From HGM12713 sp045593725 (GTDB lineage: Bacteria; Bacillota; Clostridia; Oscillospirales; CAG-272): DNA of 22,694 nt. Position 1 is the stretch's first letter. The number at the start of each line of letters is the position of its first letter. This document shows, piece after piece, positions 1 through 7,377 of the stretch. The position numbers were made by a program, and so were the translations under genes. The notes beneath the pieces were generated by a model. The model did not search any database, was not told the origin of the DNA, and was given only the letters and a program-made list of their open reading frames with translations. The DNA lies in the NCBI GenBank assembly GCA_045593725.1, contig JAZNXE010000023.1, positions 1-22,694 of the forward strand, read 5' to 3'.

Positions 1-41
1 TCAGTCAGCTTCGCTGACAGCTCCCTTTACACAAGGGAGCC
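1..41. repeat. Double-hairpin intergenic repeat (REP/MITE-like), partial at window edge
   Basis: Two adjacent hairpins are visible. The first pairs GTCAGC (4-9) with GCTGAC (13-18) around a TTC loop. The second pairs GCTCCCTT (20-27) with AAGGGAGC (33-40). This combination of a GTCAGC/GCTGAC stem followed by a GCTCCCT/AGGGAGC stem resembles dispersed intergenic elements that I recall from clostridial gut genomes. Its left part may lie outside the window. Only one copy is seen here, so its repeated nature is an inference. Confidence 0.45.
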
Positions 42-104
42 TTTGGCACGAGAACATTATGCGCTGACTTTTTTGCTTTCTGCTCGTCGGCAAAGCCTAC
101 ATGG

Positions 105-129
105 AACCCCGCCACTATGGCGGGGTTTT
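105..129 (+). terminator. Terminator-like GC-rich hairpin, plus direction
   Basis: AACCCCGCCA (105-114) pairs with TGGCGGGGTT (118-127) around a CTA loop, and a short T run (126-129) follows on the plus strand. No T run follows on the minus strand. It would end a rightward transcript arriving from left of the window, converging on the phage cassette. Confidence 0.5.
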
Positions 130-137
130 CGGATACA

Positions 138-168
138 AGAAAGAGCCGAGCAAAATTTTGCTCGGCTC
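138..168 (-). terminator. Perfect palindrome, likely terminator of the phage head cassette
   Basis: A perfect 26-bp palindrome lies at 143-168 (13-base arms, centre between 155 and 156). It starts 7 bases beyond the stop codon of the last minus-strand gene of the cassette. On the minus strand it is followed by TTTCTT. The innermost A/T bases would form the loop. This placement fits a transcription terminator for the cassette, which implies that its transcript ends here rather than running on into tail genes. Confidence 0.6.
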
Positions 169-175
169 GAGAAAA

Positions 176-664
176 TTAATCGAAGAAGTATCGCTCAACG
201 ATTGATTCACAGGTAGCCATAGGGAAATCCTCGGGATTTTCGGGGTCATCCGTTTCGGGAGGAGTTACCGCAGGCGTGTCTGTGTCAGATTCTGATGTCT
301 TTGGCAGAGTATAATAGGATTCCGTAGATGCGATATTGTCACAGTACTTATCATAGAGGGAATCCGAGAGGTCGGGGTCCTCATCGATAACCAGCATTGA
401 AGCGGTATATAGTGCCGCCGCTGAGGTGAGTCTGTCACACAGAGGGAAATCCAAGTCCAAGGAGAGATACACAGGGCTGAATCTGAATGCAGCATCAAGA
501 CCGTCCATAGTGCGTATCTTCTTGTCCAAGGAGCTGTTGAGTGAACAGAAGGAGGCTATAAGATAGGGAGCGCGCTCCTCGTAGTCCTCAAGACTTATTC
601 CCGAAGTATCTTCACCTATGAGAGCCAAAGAGTTATTGTAGATATCTCTGTTAGTTACGGGCAT
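176..664 (-). CDS. Probable phage head-completion / head-tail adaptor protein
   Basis: This 162-residue acidic protein follows the coat protein gene by 11 bases and is the last gene of the cassette. Its N-terminal 110 residues look alpha-helical, with an NSLALIGE segment near the start and a helical A/L-rich segment around residues 80-110. This resembles the all-helical connector proteins (gp4/gp6-like) that sit under the portal. The last 50 residues are a low-complexity Pro/Asp/Glu/Thr linker and a short tail ending in RYFFD. The ribosome site before the ATG is weak (TTGAGA), so translation may be coupled to the coat gene. The role is inferred from position after the coat gene and from length; no diagnostic motif is present, and it could be another minor virion protein. 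Confidence 0.55.
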   Translation of the reverse strand: MPVTNRDIYNNSLALIGEDTSGISLEDYEERAPYLIASFCSLNSSLDKKIRTMDGLDAAFRFSPVYLSLDLDFPLCDRLTSAAALYTASMLVIDEDPDLSDSLYDKYCDNIASTESYYTLPKTSESDTDTPAVTPPETDDPENPEDFPMATCESIVERYFFD

Positions 665-675
665 ATCTCAAATTA

Positions 676-1515
676 TCAAGCGTTTGCAGGTACGCCAACC
701 TTAAGGCAAACCATCTCGTTGGGGTAAACTACCTTAGCGCCGTAGAGGTGGAGTCCCTTTACAGCGTCAGCGAAGCGCTTCTCGGGACGGTAAGCGTCTA
801 TCTCGGAGAACTGCTCCGCGTAAGCAATAGCTCTGGTGGTTCTCATAAGGCAGTTGTAGTAGGTAACACCGTCCCCCTCTTCCTTGGTTATGTTGTTAGA
901 CACGTATATCTTGCATCCCGCAAAGGAGCCAAGGTATCCTGTTTCAGCCACAGAGCTGTCACAGAAGGGAAGCGCAAGCTTTTCCTTAAGTATTTCGGAG
1001 GCTACCGCGGGGGAAACCTCAAGAACTACGTTCTCCATATCGGATACGTTGTTCTCATAGAGCTTCTGACGAGCGGTAATTATCTTGCCCAGAAGCTCAC
1101 CTGCACTTACGTCATCGCAATTTACAGTAGCGCCTGCCTCGGATACAAGAGAATATACATACTGGTCAGCCTTGTTGGCAATGGAGCTTGCAGCTATCTT
1201 CATAGCCGCATCCATAAGCTTGGGAGTGCACTGGGTTCTGTCAATATCGTCGATCTGGAAATTGAAGTATTTTGCCTGATCGATATTAAGCTCCTGAACA
1301 GTGTCGGAGAGTGCCTGAGGATTAGACATATCGGTATCCTTGGTGTAGTCGCTCACGTCAATGCTTCCAACTCCGCAGATTTTGACCACTGAGCCCTTGT
1401 TTTTGATTTCGCCTTCATAGTCACGGTTGCAGTGAGCAACTGCTATGTATTGCTTGTCGAGTGCGGTGGTGAGATTTTCACTCCAGATAGTAGGGATAAA
1501 GTTTGTGATTGCCAT
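676..1515 (-). CDS. Phage major capsid (coat) protein, P22-like HK97 fold
   Basis: This 279-residue protein would form the icosahedral shell. It starts MAITNFIPTIWSENL, an opening typical of P22-type coat proteins of Clostridia phages, in which the first residues describe an arm followed by a TTALDKQYI-like helix. Its mid-part has an ASSIANKADQYVYSLV spine-helix-like segment, and its C-terminal third has the alternating beta character of an A domain (SFAGCKIYVSNN, YNCLMRTTRAIAYAEQ). It lies 31 bases after a scaffold gene, as expected for a capsid protein assembled on a separate scaffold. An AAAGGAA ribosome site precedes the ATG. No protease gene or cleavable delta domain is visible, consistent with P22-like assembly. 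The assignment rests on gene order and sequence feel rather than an alignment. Confidence 0.85.
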   Translation of the reverse strand: MAITNFIPTIWSENLTTALDKQYIAVAHCNRDYEGEIKNKGSVVKICGVGSIDVSDYTKDTDMSNPQALSDTVQELNIDQAKYFNFQIDDIDRTQCTPKLMDAAMKIAASSIANKADQYVYSLVSEAGATVNCDDVSAGELLGKIITARQKLYENNVSDMENVVLEVSPAVASEILKEKLALPFCDSSVAETGYLGSFAGCKIYVSNNITKEEGDGVTYYNCLMRTTRAIAYAEQFSEIDAYRPEKRFADAVKGLHLYGAKVVYPNEMVCLKVGVPANA

Positions 1516-1546
1516 AATAAAATTCCTTTCTTTTTACGTTTTATTT

Positions 1547-2059
1547 TTACATCCATTTTGACATGGATTTTTTAATTTTTGAGTAGTTAGCGTGTACCTC
1601 TGACGGGGACATTTTTCTTACGTCCTCAGGGGTAAAATATTCGTTTGCGGTGTCTTTGCCCGCGACACCTGCGGAGCGTGATGCGTTGGAGGCGTTTATC
1701 TTTGCTATTCGCGCTCTTTCAGCCTCCAAGCGCTTTTCGTAAAGGGCGTAGGACGCACTCAGCGCAGTACCCTTCTTTACAGATTCCCAAACGCTTTCAG
1801 GAACGTCATTAAGCTCCACGTCCGGGAAAAGAAGACTGAAATCGCTTACCTCCTGTAGCATTCTGCTATGAGTCTCCCGTTCTGCCTCAAGTGCGGATAT
1901 CTGCTCCTTGAGAGAAAGTATCTCCTCCTTTAAAGCCTCTATTCCTTCATCCTCCGCAGGAGGTGTGCTATCGGATATTTCCTCGGTTTGTGTGGGGATA
2001 ATCTCCTCAAGCTCCGCGTTTACTGTAAGTTCTTCATTAATAATATTTTCCTCGCTCAT
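1547..2059 (-). CDS. Phage capsid scaffolding protein
   Basis: This 170-residue, very acidic N-terminal protein has a clear coiled coil at about residues 40-70 (EALKEEILSLKEQISALEAE) and a basic C-terminal end containing EDVRKMSPSEVHANYSKIKKSM. That C-terminal pattern, a helix with K/R residues ending close to a tryptophan, is common in phage scaffold proteins, where it binds the coat. The gene overlaps the portal gene by 4 bases (ATGA), and a strong GGAGGAA ribosome site lies inside the end of the portal gene. Its place between portal and coat is the standard one for scaffolds. Confidence is high from context plus coiled-coil form. Confidence 0.82.
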   Translation of the reverse strand: MSEENIINEELTVNAELEEIIPTQTEEISDSTPPAEDEGIEALKEEILSLKEQISALEAERETHSRMLQEVSDFSLLFPDVELNDVPESVWESVKKGTALSASYALYEKRLEAERARIAKINASNASRSAGVAGKDTANEYFTPEDVRKMSPSEVHANYSKIKKSMSKWM

Positions 2060-3636
2060 AGTTCCTCCTGATTTTCGTTTTTAGCAGAAGATATAGCTTC
2101 CGCGTCCTTTATAAGGTCGTCCCTGTCGTAGAGAGTTCCGGCGGGTAGGCGCTTTACGTATTCCGAAAGACTTATATGACCTCCGTTGAATAGCTTGTCA
2201 AGTATGCTTTGCGTACTTGCCGCGCTGAAGCGAGATACCTCGCTTACCTCTACCTCGGCGCAGAGAATGTCGTTTTTCAGCACAGAAAACTCCACGTTTC
2301 GTACCTTTATACCATCCTTTGTATAACAGGGAATAAGTCGCTCTGAGGGATAGTAGGCGCACATCATATCTGCCCAGATATTTGCAAGGTCGGATATGCA
2401 TTGGTAATACGCGCTTCTTATATGTGAAAGAGGTATTCTTGAGGTTTCCTGAAGCGCCAGAATTGCGCTGGTGTTATCGGCTTCAAGATTACCCAAAGCC
2501 GATTCGGTAGCGCCCATAAGCTCCTTGGTGAGGTTTACCGAGCTGTCTATAAGCTCCATATAACCGTTTTGCATCTTGCCTACGCCTATTACGCTTACCG
2601 AGTCGGCAATATTTCCTCCGCCGTAGGCGGCGATAGCCTCGCCTACCTCGTTTGACCATTCGGGTATCTTGGATTTGTCATAGACGATTTTGGAAAATGC
2701 CGTGTCGGTCATATGCTTCATAACCATAGCATAGGCTCTGTTTATGAACTTTTGGTTTGGAATAAGAGAGGTTATGGGAGAAATGCCGTGGAAGCTGTTC
2801 TTTACGGGCGACCAATTGAGATACGCAATAGGGTACAGGCGGCAATCGGTGCGTCCGCGGCGTATAACACATTCCTTAGTTGATTTTTCAAATACCACCT
2901 TGCCGTTTTCACGCCAGAACTTGATTATGTAGGTGGCTTTTGCTTCCTCCGCGCCTTCAAGCTCATATTTTGCCATATCTCCCGATTGAGAGGTGTATTC
3001 GTTATCGGGGAGTATTTTAGCTATGTCCTCCGCGGACACACCCGCCTCACGGGCTTCTCTTATAAGATGCTCAACGGGCGCTCTCCCCGAGAGTATAATA
3101 TAATCCTGAGATTGTATATCCGCCTTATTTACGTCCGAGGGGAATACGTTTACGTTATCAATAAGCTCGGTAACGATATCGCCCTCAAATCTTTGAGGAG
3201 TGCGGAGAGATGAATCCCAGTAACAGTAGATTACTCCGTCGCCGCTTATGGCGGCATCTGTAAGAAGCTGCATCATTTTTCTGTCCATACCGCTTTTTCT
3301 CCAGCGGTAAGCGGTGTTCTCACCTAATATCTCAACGCCCTCGCGCAACAGCAGCGCGTCGCGCCCGCTTTGGGCGAAGGGAAGATTTTCGTCGGTAAAG
3401 TTTATAGATACGTTAGCAGAGGCAATGGAGCACACAAGAAAATTCACTACCCGCTGAATTATATTGAATACGGGGCGGGGGAGGTCCTTTCCTTCGCCGT
3501 ATTGCCACTGCTCACCGCGATAAAAGCGCTCGTTTTTCCTTACGGTTTCATATAAACCTATACGCCGCTTATGCTCCTTACCTTTTTCGTACTGCTGCCA
3601 CGCCTTGTTAAGCGAGCGCTCGTATGTTTTGTTCAT
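2056..3636 (-). CDS. Phage portal protein (P22-like)
   Basis: The portal forms the dodecameric vertex through which DNA enters the head. The protein has about 526 residues from the ATG at 3636. Another in-frame ATG at 3645 directly abuts the AAAGG ribosome site (3646-3650), so the inner ATG, with a 9-base spacer, is preferred. The N-terminal part carries NERFYRGEQW and RPVFNIIQRVVNFLV, a pattern characteristic of P22-family portals, in which a membrane-like helix follows a FYRGxQW motif. A middle segment with LIPNQKFINRAYAMVMKHM and a later ALQETSRIPLSHIRSAYYQ helix fit the stem and wing. It lies between the hub-like gene and the scaffold, in the same operon. Confidence 0.87.
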   Translation of the reverse strand: MNKTYERSLNKAWQQYEKGKEHKRRIGLYETVRKNERFYRGEQWQYGEGKDLPRPVFNIIQRVVNFLVCSIASANVSINFTDENLPFAQSGRDALLLREGVEILGENTAYRWRKSGMDRKMMQLLTDAAISGDGVIYCYWDSSLRTPQRFEGDIVTELIDNVNVFPSDVNKADIQSQDYIILSGRAPVEHLIREAREAGVSAEDIAKILPDNEYTSQSGDMAKYELEGAEEAKATYIIKFWRENGKVVFEKSTKECVIRRGRTDCRLYPIAYLNWSPVKNSFHGISPITSLIPNQKFINRAYAMVMKHMTDTAFSKIVYDKSKIPEWSNEVGEAIAAYGGGNIADSVSVIGVGKMQNGYMELIDSSVNLTKELMGATESALGNLEADNTSAILALQETSRIPLSHIRSAYYQCISDLANIWADMMCAYYPSERLIPCYTKDGIKVRNVEFSVLKNDILCAEVEVSEVSRFSAASTQSILDKLFNGGHISLSEYVKRLPAGTLYDRDDLIKDAEAISSAKNENQEEL

Positions 3637-3649
3637 TTCTTCCATCCTT

Positions 3650-5398
3650 TCATTTGTTTATTTTTTCCTTTGCCTGTATTTTGATACTGTGTATTACTTG
3701 ATTTGTGTCACCCTTGGCAGTGAGAGATAGCTTCATGGTTTTGAATCTTCCCGAGTGTAAGCGACGCTTTTCAATTGAGTGCTCGGAGATGTCGTTGCAA
3801 TCAAAGGAAATGTGCTCACCGTTGTCGCAAATTACACTTACCGTAGCGGTGCTTTCGCCCATATCTCCCATAATCTCTCCTGAGGTCAGCCTTTTTGCAT
3901 TGGCAGAGCCAAGGTCAAGAATACCGCTTTCAAAGCTCGATACTATCTCGGTAGCGGTTCCGTCCTGAGCTACGTCGACATTGAGCGATTCGTCGAATAT
4001 AAAAATATCGCTTAATGTGTGGAAGCCAATATTTCCATTTGCATCGAAGATTCCCAGTATTTTTTCCTCACACACAAATCTCACCCATGAGCCTTTGCTT
4101 ATGTTATATATCCATATCGTTCCGTCACCCGTAGTGTCGGTAAACCAAAGCTCATTGGTGTAGATATTTTTGAAAACTATTGCATTGGTGAAGAATGAAG
4201 TGTCAAGCTTTTGGTTTATATCGTCGGATATGCTATAAGCGTTACACTCGTTTATCTCATCTGTATTTGATGTCCATCTGACAATGGATGTGTTACTGAC
4301 AGTAACAGGGTCGTTTCCTGCCATAGCGTTGCTTTTTTGTGTGGCACAGCCTGCAGTGGAGTTGATATTTATGACAGGCAGACCGTCTTCCTCCATAGCG
4401 GCGTTTGCCATCCAAGCGTCTCCGTCTGTAAATATGAGCAATCTGTCGTAATGCCTTGATACCGAGGTTACGAAATTGTTTCCCCCTGCCACAGAGAAGG
4501 AATTTTCCTTTTTAAAATATAGATCTCCGCAGTCGGGTAACACGGATTCGGAAGCGGCAAGGTCTTCTTCCGATATACGGCTTGATAAGTATATATCACT
4601 GCTTTTTGTTTTGGTACTCCAAGCAAGGACGCGAAAATCGCTTATTTTTCCAAAGGTCGCCACCATATCGCATTCTTTAAGCTGTGCGTTGGCTGGCTCT
4701 GCCGAGCTATCGAATAATACCGTTACCAAGAATGTCTGTCCCTCGGATACTCCGTCGTTTATATTGACGGTGTTCAGATGAGAATCGAAATAATATTCGC
4801 TGCTGTCCAGAAGAGTGCCATTTCGATAAACTGAGACAATAGAGGATACGGGATGTACTACGGGAAGTAGGTTTGTATAGGGAACGCTTACCTTGTAGCT
4901 TATTCGGGCATAGCGATTCATAAGATTAAGGGGCTGATATATCTCTCCTGGCTTTGTGGTGGGCCAGTCCTTGCCATACAGAGGGACGTATCCTGTTATT
5001 CTCTTAACATAATCTTCCGCAATCAGATAAAAATATTCGGTGTCCTTGATATAGAGATTATCCTTGTAACAGAAGAAGGAACAGTACTGTGGGTCACCAA
5101 TAATAACACCTATATATTTTTTCGCTTTCGCTTCAAGGTCTATGACATATACCTCATTGCCTATGAGTGCATGACATCTGAATTTCCCCTTTATTTTTCC
5201 GCTCCAGACGGAATATATTTTTTCCCCCTCTGAGTTTAATAGGTGCCCATATCCGCAACGCTTCTTTAAAGAGCCGTCATCGGTTATATGGAAGTTTACA
5301 ATATCCGCAACGCTTTTTTTACCGCTGTGACATTTGGGCAGACATATTCCTTCAAAGGAATCGAAGTCTATGTCAAGAGTTTTGTTTGATTTTGCCAT
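3650..5398 (-). CDS. Phage tail-hub / packaged-DNA stabilisation-like protein
   Basis: This long beta-rich protein (582 residues from the ATG at 5398) lies between terminase and portal. An N-terminal DGSLKKRCGYG segment resembles the G-x-L-x-x-R-x-G motif near the start of podovirus hub proteins such as P22 gp10 and T7 gp12. Many short repeats of aromatic/beta strands (KDNLYIKDTEYFYLI, YDRLLIFTDGDAWM, TNELWFTDTTGDGTIWIYN) suggest a beta-propeller. The open frame extends upstream to a TTG at 5467, overlapping the terminase gene, but no ribosome site supports that start. For the ATG at 5398 the best site is AAAGGAAG, at a long spacing of about 15 bases, so the start is uncertain. The hub role is inferred; it could also be a receptor-binding or decoration protein. 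Confidence 0.55.
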   Translation of the reverse strand: MAKSNKTLDIDFDSFEGICLPKCHSGKKSVADIVNFHITDDGSLKKRCGYGHLLNSEGEKIYSVWSGKIKGKFRCHALIGNEVYVIDLEAKAKKYIGVIIGDPQYCSFFCYKDNLYIKDTEYFYLIAEDYVKRITGYVPLYGKDWPTTKPGEIYQPLNLMNRYARISYKVSVPYTNLLPVVHPVSSIVSVYRNGTLLDSSEYYFDSHLNTVNINDGVSEGQTFLVTVLFDSSAEPANAQLKECDMVATFGKISDFRVLAWSTKTKSSDIYLSSRISEEDLAASESVLPDCGDLYFKKENSFSVAGGNNFVTSVSRHYDRLLIFTDGDAWMANAAMEEDGLPVININSTAGCATQKSNAMAGNDPVTVSNTSIVRWTSNTDEINECNAYSISDDINQKLDTSFFTNAIVFKNIYTNELWFTDTTGDGTIWIYNISKGSWVRFVCEEKILGIFDANGNIGFHTLSDIFIFDESLNVDVAQDGTATEIVSSFESGILDLGSANAKRLTSGEIMGDMGESTATVSVICDNGEHISFDCNDISEHSIEKRRLHSGRFKTMKLSLTAKGDTNQVIHSIKIQAKEKINK

Positions 5399-5463
5399 AT
5401 TTGTAGCTTTGCTTCCTTTCTTTATTTTTTGTATCTCCCCAAAAAACGCGTAACAGAGTGGTT

Positions 5464-6786
5464 TCAATAAATGAAGGGAGTCTTTTTTGGTATTTTGAAA
5501 TCCCTTATAAAATCAAAATCCGTTGTATTATTTTCGGGGAATATTCTGCTCATAACGGCATATCTGAGCGCTTCGGGGGCATGAGTTATTTTGTGAGGTC
5601 TGTCACAGGCATCCTCTTCCTTGTTGGGGTCACAAAGGAGGGCGGGAAGGCAGTCGGTAAGCTCCTTACACTCGGAGGATATCCTTATAAAAGGGTGACC
5701 CTCGCGCGCAGAAAGATACTCCCTTAATACACGCCAACCCGCAATGCGTCTGTTATCCGCCGAAAGCATAGGAGGCATACCCGTCACCGATTGCATTATT
5801 TCAAATCCGCTTTTTCCGCTGTCCTGACGTCTGTTCCAAAGGTCAGGAGAGCATACAGCAAAGCTTACGTTCTGTCCTTGGGCGAGAAGAGCAGTACGCC
5901 TTGCCGCTTGTGAGAGGGTAAGTCCGCTTTGGCAGAATTCACGTATTACCCAGAGATTTCCCTGCATATCTACTCCGACTAACAGTACGGCAAGCATATC
6001 AAGACCGTAATCCATAGCAATGAATTTGCTTAGATTATGGGGAATAACACAGGGATTGCATATATGCACCGTTCTGTCAAATTCGGGGAAGAACTGACCG
6101 TCAAAAACATCCCACTTACCGTATAGCCACGCATCTCTCAATCGCGGAGGCAGGGATTCAAGAGAGCGCACGTATTCGGGGTCGGAATCGGTCAGATTGG
6201 GATTATCAAACACCTTTGCGGGAATAAATTTGTATTCCGAGGGATTCTCCCCGCACCTGAAATCTCTGTCAACGAATAGACGCTTTACCCAGCTGTGACC
6301 TATGCCTCCGGGATTGCAGGTAAGATACATACGCCGCGGAAAATGGTTAGAGCCACGCAGACAGGCCTTTAATACCGAAAATCTGAATTCGCTCAGCTGC
6401 GTTGCCTCGTCGATGGCTATAACGTCATATTCCTGCCCCTGATATCTTAAAACATCCTTGTCGGATGCGCAGTATCCCAAGGCTATTCGGCTTCCGTTTG
6501 GAAAGAGAATAGCTTTTTCGGAGTCGTTGTAGCTTATTATCCCGTCATATTCTCTAAGGAAGGGAATGATGTGATTGGATTTTAGCTCGGGTATGGTCCT
6601 TCGGATGAGGAGGCAGGATATTCCCTCATATCTCAGACACATAGCCACAAGCTTCCTACGGAGAGCCCATGATTTTCCCCCTCCGCGAGCACCTCCGTAT
6701 GCGGTAAAACGTGCTCTTGAGGCGAAAAATTCCTTTTGACGCTGGGTTGGTATTCCAAGTATCTTTATATGCGTTGGCTCATGCAT
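5464..6786 (-). CDS. terL: Phage terminase large subunit (packaging ATPase/nuclease)
   Basis: The enzyme pumps DNA into the prohead and cuts the concatemer. From the ATG at 6786 it has 440 residues. The ATPase half shows Walker A GGARGGGKS (about 31-39), Walker B VIAIDE (122-127) and the coupling motif TCNPGG (156-161). The nuclease half (RNase H fold) shows the first acidic residue in AMDYGLD (D259) and a second in CSPDLW (D315), with HAPEALRYAV near the C terminus. The open frame reaches back to 6819, but ATG 6786 sits one base after the small-subunit stop with a GGAG site at the right distance. The key motifs look intact, so the protein is probably functional. Confidence 0.93.
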   Translation of the reverse strand: MHEPTHIKILGIPTQRQKEFFASRARFTAYGGARGGGKSWALRRKLVAMCLRYEGISCLLIRRTIPELKSNHIIPFLREYDGIISYNDSEKAILFPNGSRIALGYCASDKDVLRYQGQEYDVIAIDEATQLSEFRFSVLKACLRGSNHFPRRMYLTCNPGGIGHSWVKRLFVDRDFRCGENPSEYKFIPAKVFDNPNLTDSDPEYVRSLESLPPRLRDAWLYGKWDVFDGQFFPEFDRTVHICNPCVIPHNLSKFIAMDYGLDMLAVLLVGVDMQGNLWVIREFCQSGLTLSQAARRTALLAQGQNVSFAVCSPDLWNRRQDSGKSGFEIMQSVTGMPPMLSADNRRIAGWRVLREYLSAREGHPFIRISSECKELTDCLPALLCDPNKEEDACDRPHKITHAPEALRYAVMSRIFPENNTTDFDFIRDFKIPKKTPFIY

Positions 6787-6787
6787 A

Positions 6788-7228
6788 TTACTCTCCGTCC
6801 TCAAGTATGTCGTGTTCAAAGCTTATACGTATTTGCCCGTCACATGTTGATTTTTTTGCGCCCTCGTAGCCTATGCGCTTCTTTAGGTAGGCTGAAAGAA
6901 GTGTGGGGGAGAGTCCCGAGTTCAGGGCTTCATCCTCAAAGACAGAAAGCAATCTGCCGTATTGAAGGGGGAAATCACGGGAAAGCTTTTCAAGCTCATC
7001 CGTGCTTATCCCGAGATAACGGCAGAAGCCCGCCACATTTGGGAAGGAAGCTTTCTTGCTTTCTTGTTTTTTTGCTTTTGCTTGTTCTGAATTCCTTTCA
7101 TTTGGAGCTATGCCGTTGGCTGATGTGTCCTTGGAGAGGCAATCGGATATATACTGCTCCAGTATATATTGAAGCTCTCCGCTTCTGCATAACTCCTTAA
7201 AATTGTCTTCGCTTAGGTCGGAATTCAC
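6788..7228 (-). CDS. Probable phage terminase small subunit
   Basis: This 146-residue protein would recognise the packaging site and deliver DNA to the large subunit, whose gene follows immediately (one-base gap). The frame stays open to a TTG at 7258, but the perfect AAAGGAGG site at 7237-7244 lies inside that extension and is 8 bases before the GTG at 7226-7228, so GTG 7228 is chosen. The N-terminal third is polar and Lys/Gln/Ser-rich. Residues of about 65-125 form a helical block (VAGFCRYLGISTDELEKL and a following long helix) that could be a helix-turn-helix. The C-terminal ISFEHDILEDGE is like the ends of other small terminase proteins. It is the first gene of the cassette. Confidence 0.7.
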   Translation of the reverse strand: MNSDLSEDNFKELCRSGELQYILEQYISDCLSKDTSANGIAPNERNSEQAKAKKQESKKASFPNVAGFCRYLGISTDELEKLSRDFPLQYGRLLSVFEDEALNSGLSPTLLSAYLKKRIGYEGAKKSTCDGQIRISFEHDILEDGE

Positions 7229-7258
7229 CTGAGGTCCTCCTTTCTCTCTGTTACGCAA

Positions 7259-7317
7259 GTGTATTTTACACCTAAAAACAGTGTCAAAAGGTTACTCAAA
7301 GTCTCACTTAGTCTCAA
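7259..7317 (-). promoter_or_regulatory. Candidate control region of the phage cassette: phased repeats and small palindrome
   Basis: AGTCTCA occurs twice at 7300-7306 and 7310-7316, exactly 10 bp apart, and a related ACTCA lies at 7294-7298. On the minus strand these read TGAGACT and precede the first cassette gene by about 70 bases. A 13-bp palindrome GTGTA-TTT-TACAC lies at 7259-7271. The minus strand also contains TTGACA (7281-7286) and TAAAAT (7262-7267), but the spacing of 13 bases is wrong for a normal SigA promoter. The arrangement suits an activator-dependent late promoter; this is inference. Confidence 0.4.
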
Positions 7318-7321
7318 TTTG

Positions 7322-7366
7322 GCAAAAAAACAAAGCCGCTGTCAAGTTTTTTACTTGACAGCGGCT
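7322..7366 (-). terminator. Strong intrinsic terminator of the 7378-9522 operon
   Basis: AGCCGCTGTCAAG (7334-7346) pairs perfectly with CTTGACAGCGGCT (7354-7366) around a T-rich loop. On the minus strand it is followed by TTTGTTTTTTT. It lies 11 bases after the stop codon at 7378 and isolates the chromosomal operon from the phage cassette. Confidence 0.9.
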
Positions 7367-7377
7367 CTAAAGCTTCA

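Noticed and set aside
748..1392. Plus-strand open frame of 214 codons inside the coat gene
   Set aside because: It is a shadow of the minus-strand coat gene: no ribosome site, no family resemblance, and the opposite strand carries a gene with clear context.
7229..7258. TTG start at 7258 for the small terminase
   Set aside because: The perfect ribosome site at 7237-7244 lies inside this extension and fits GTG 7228.
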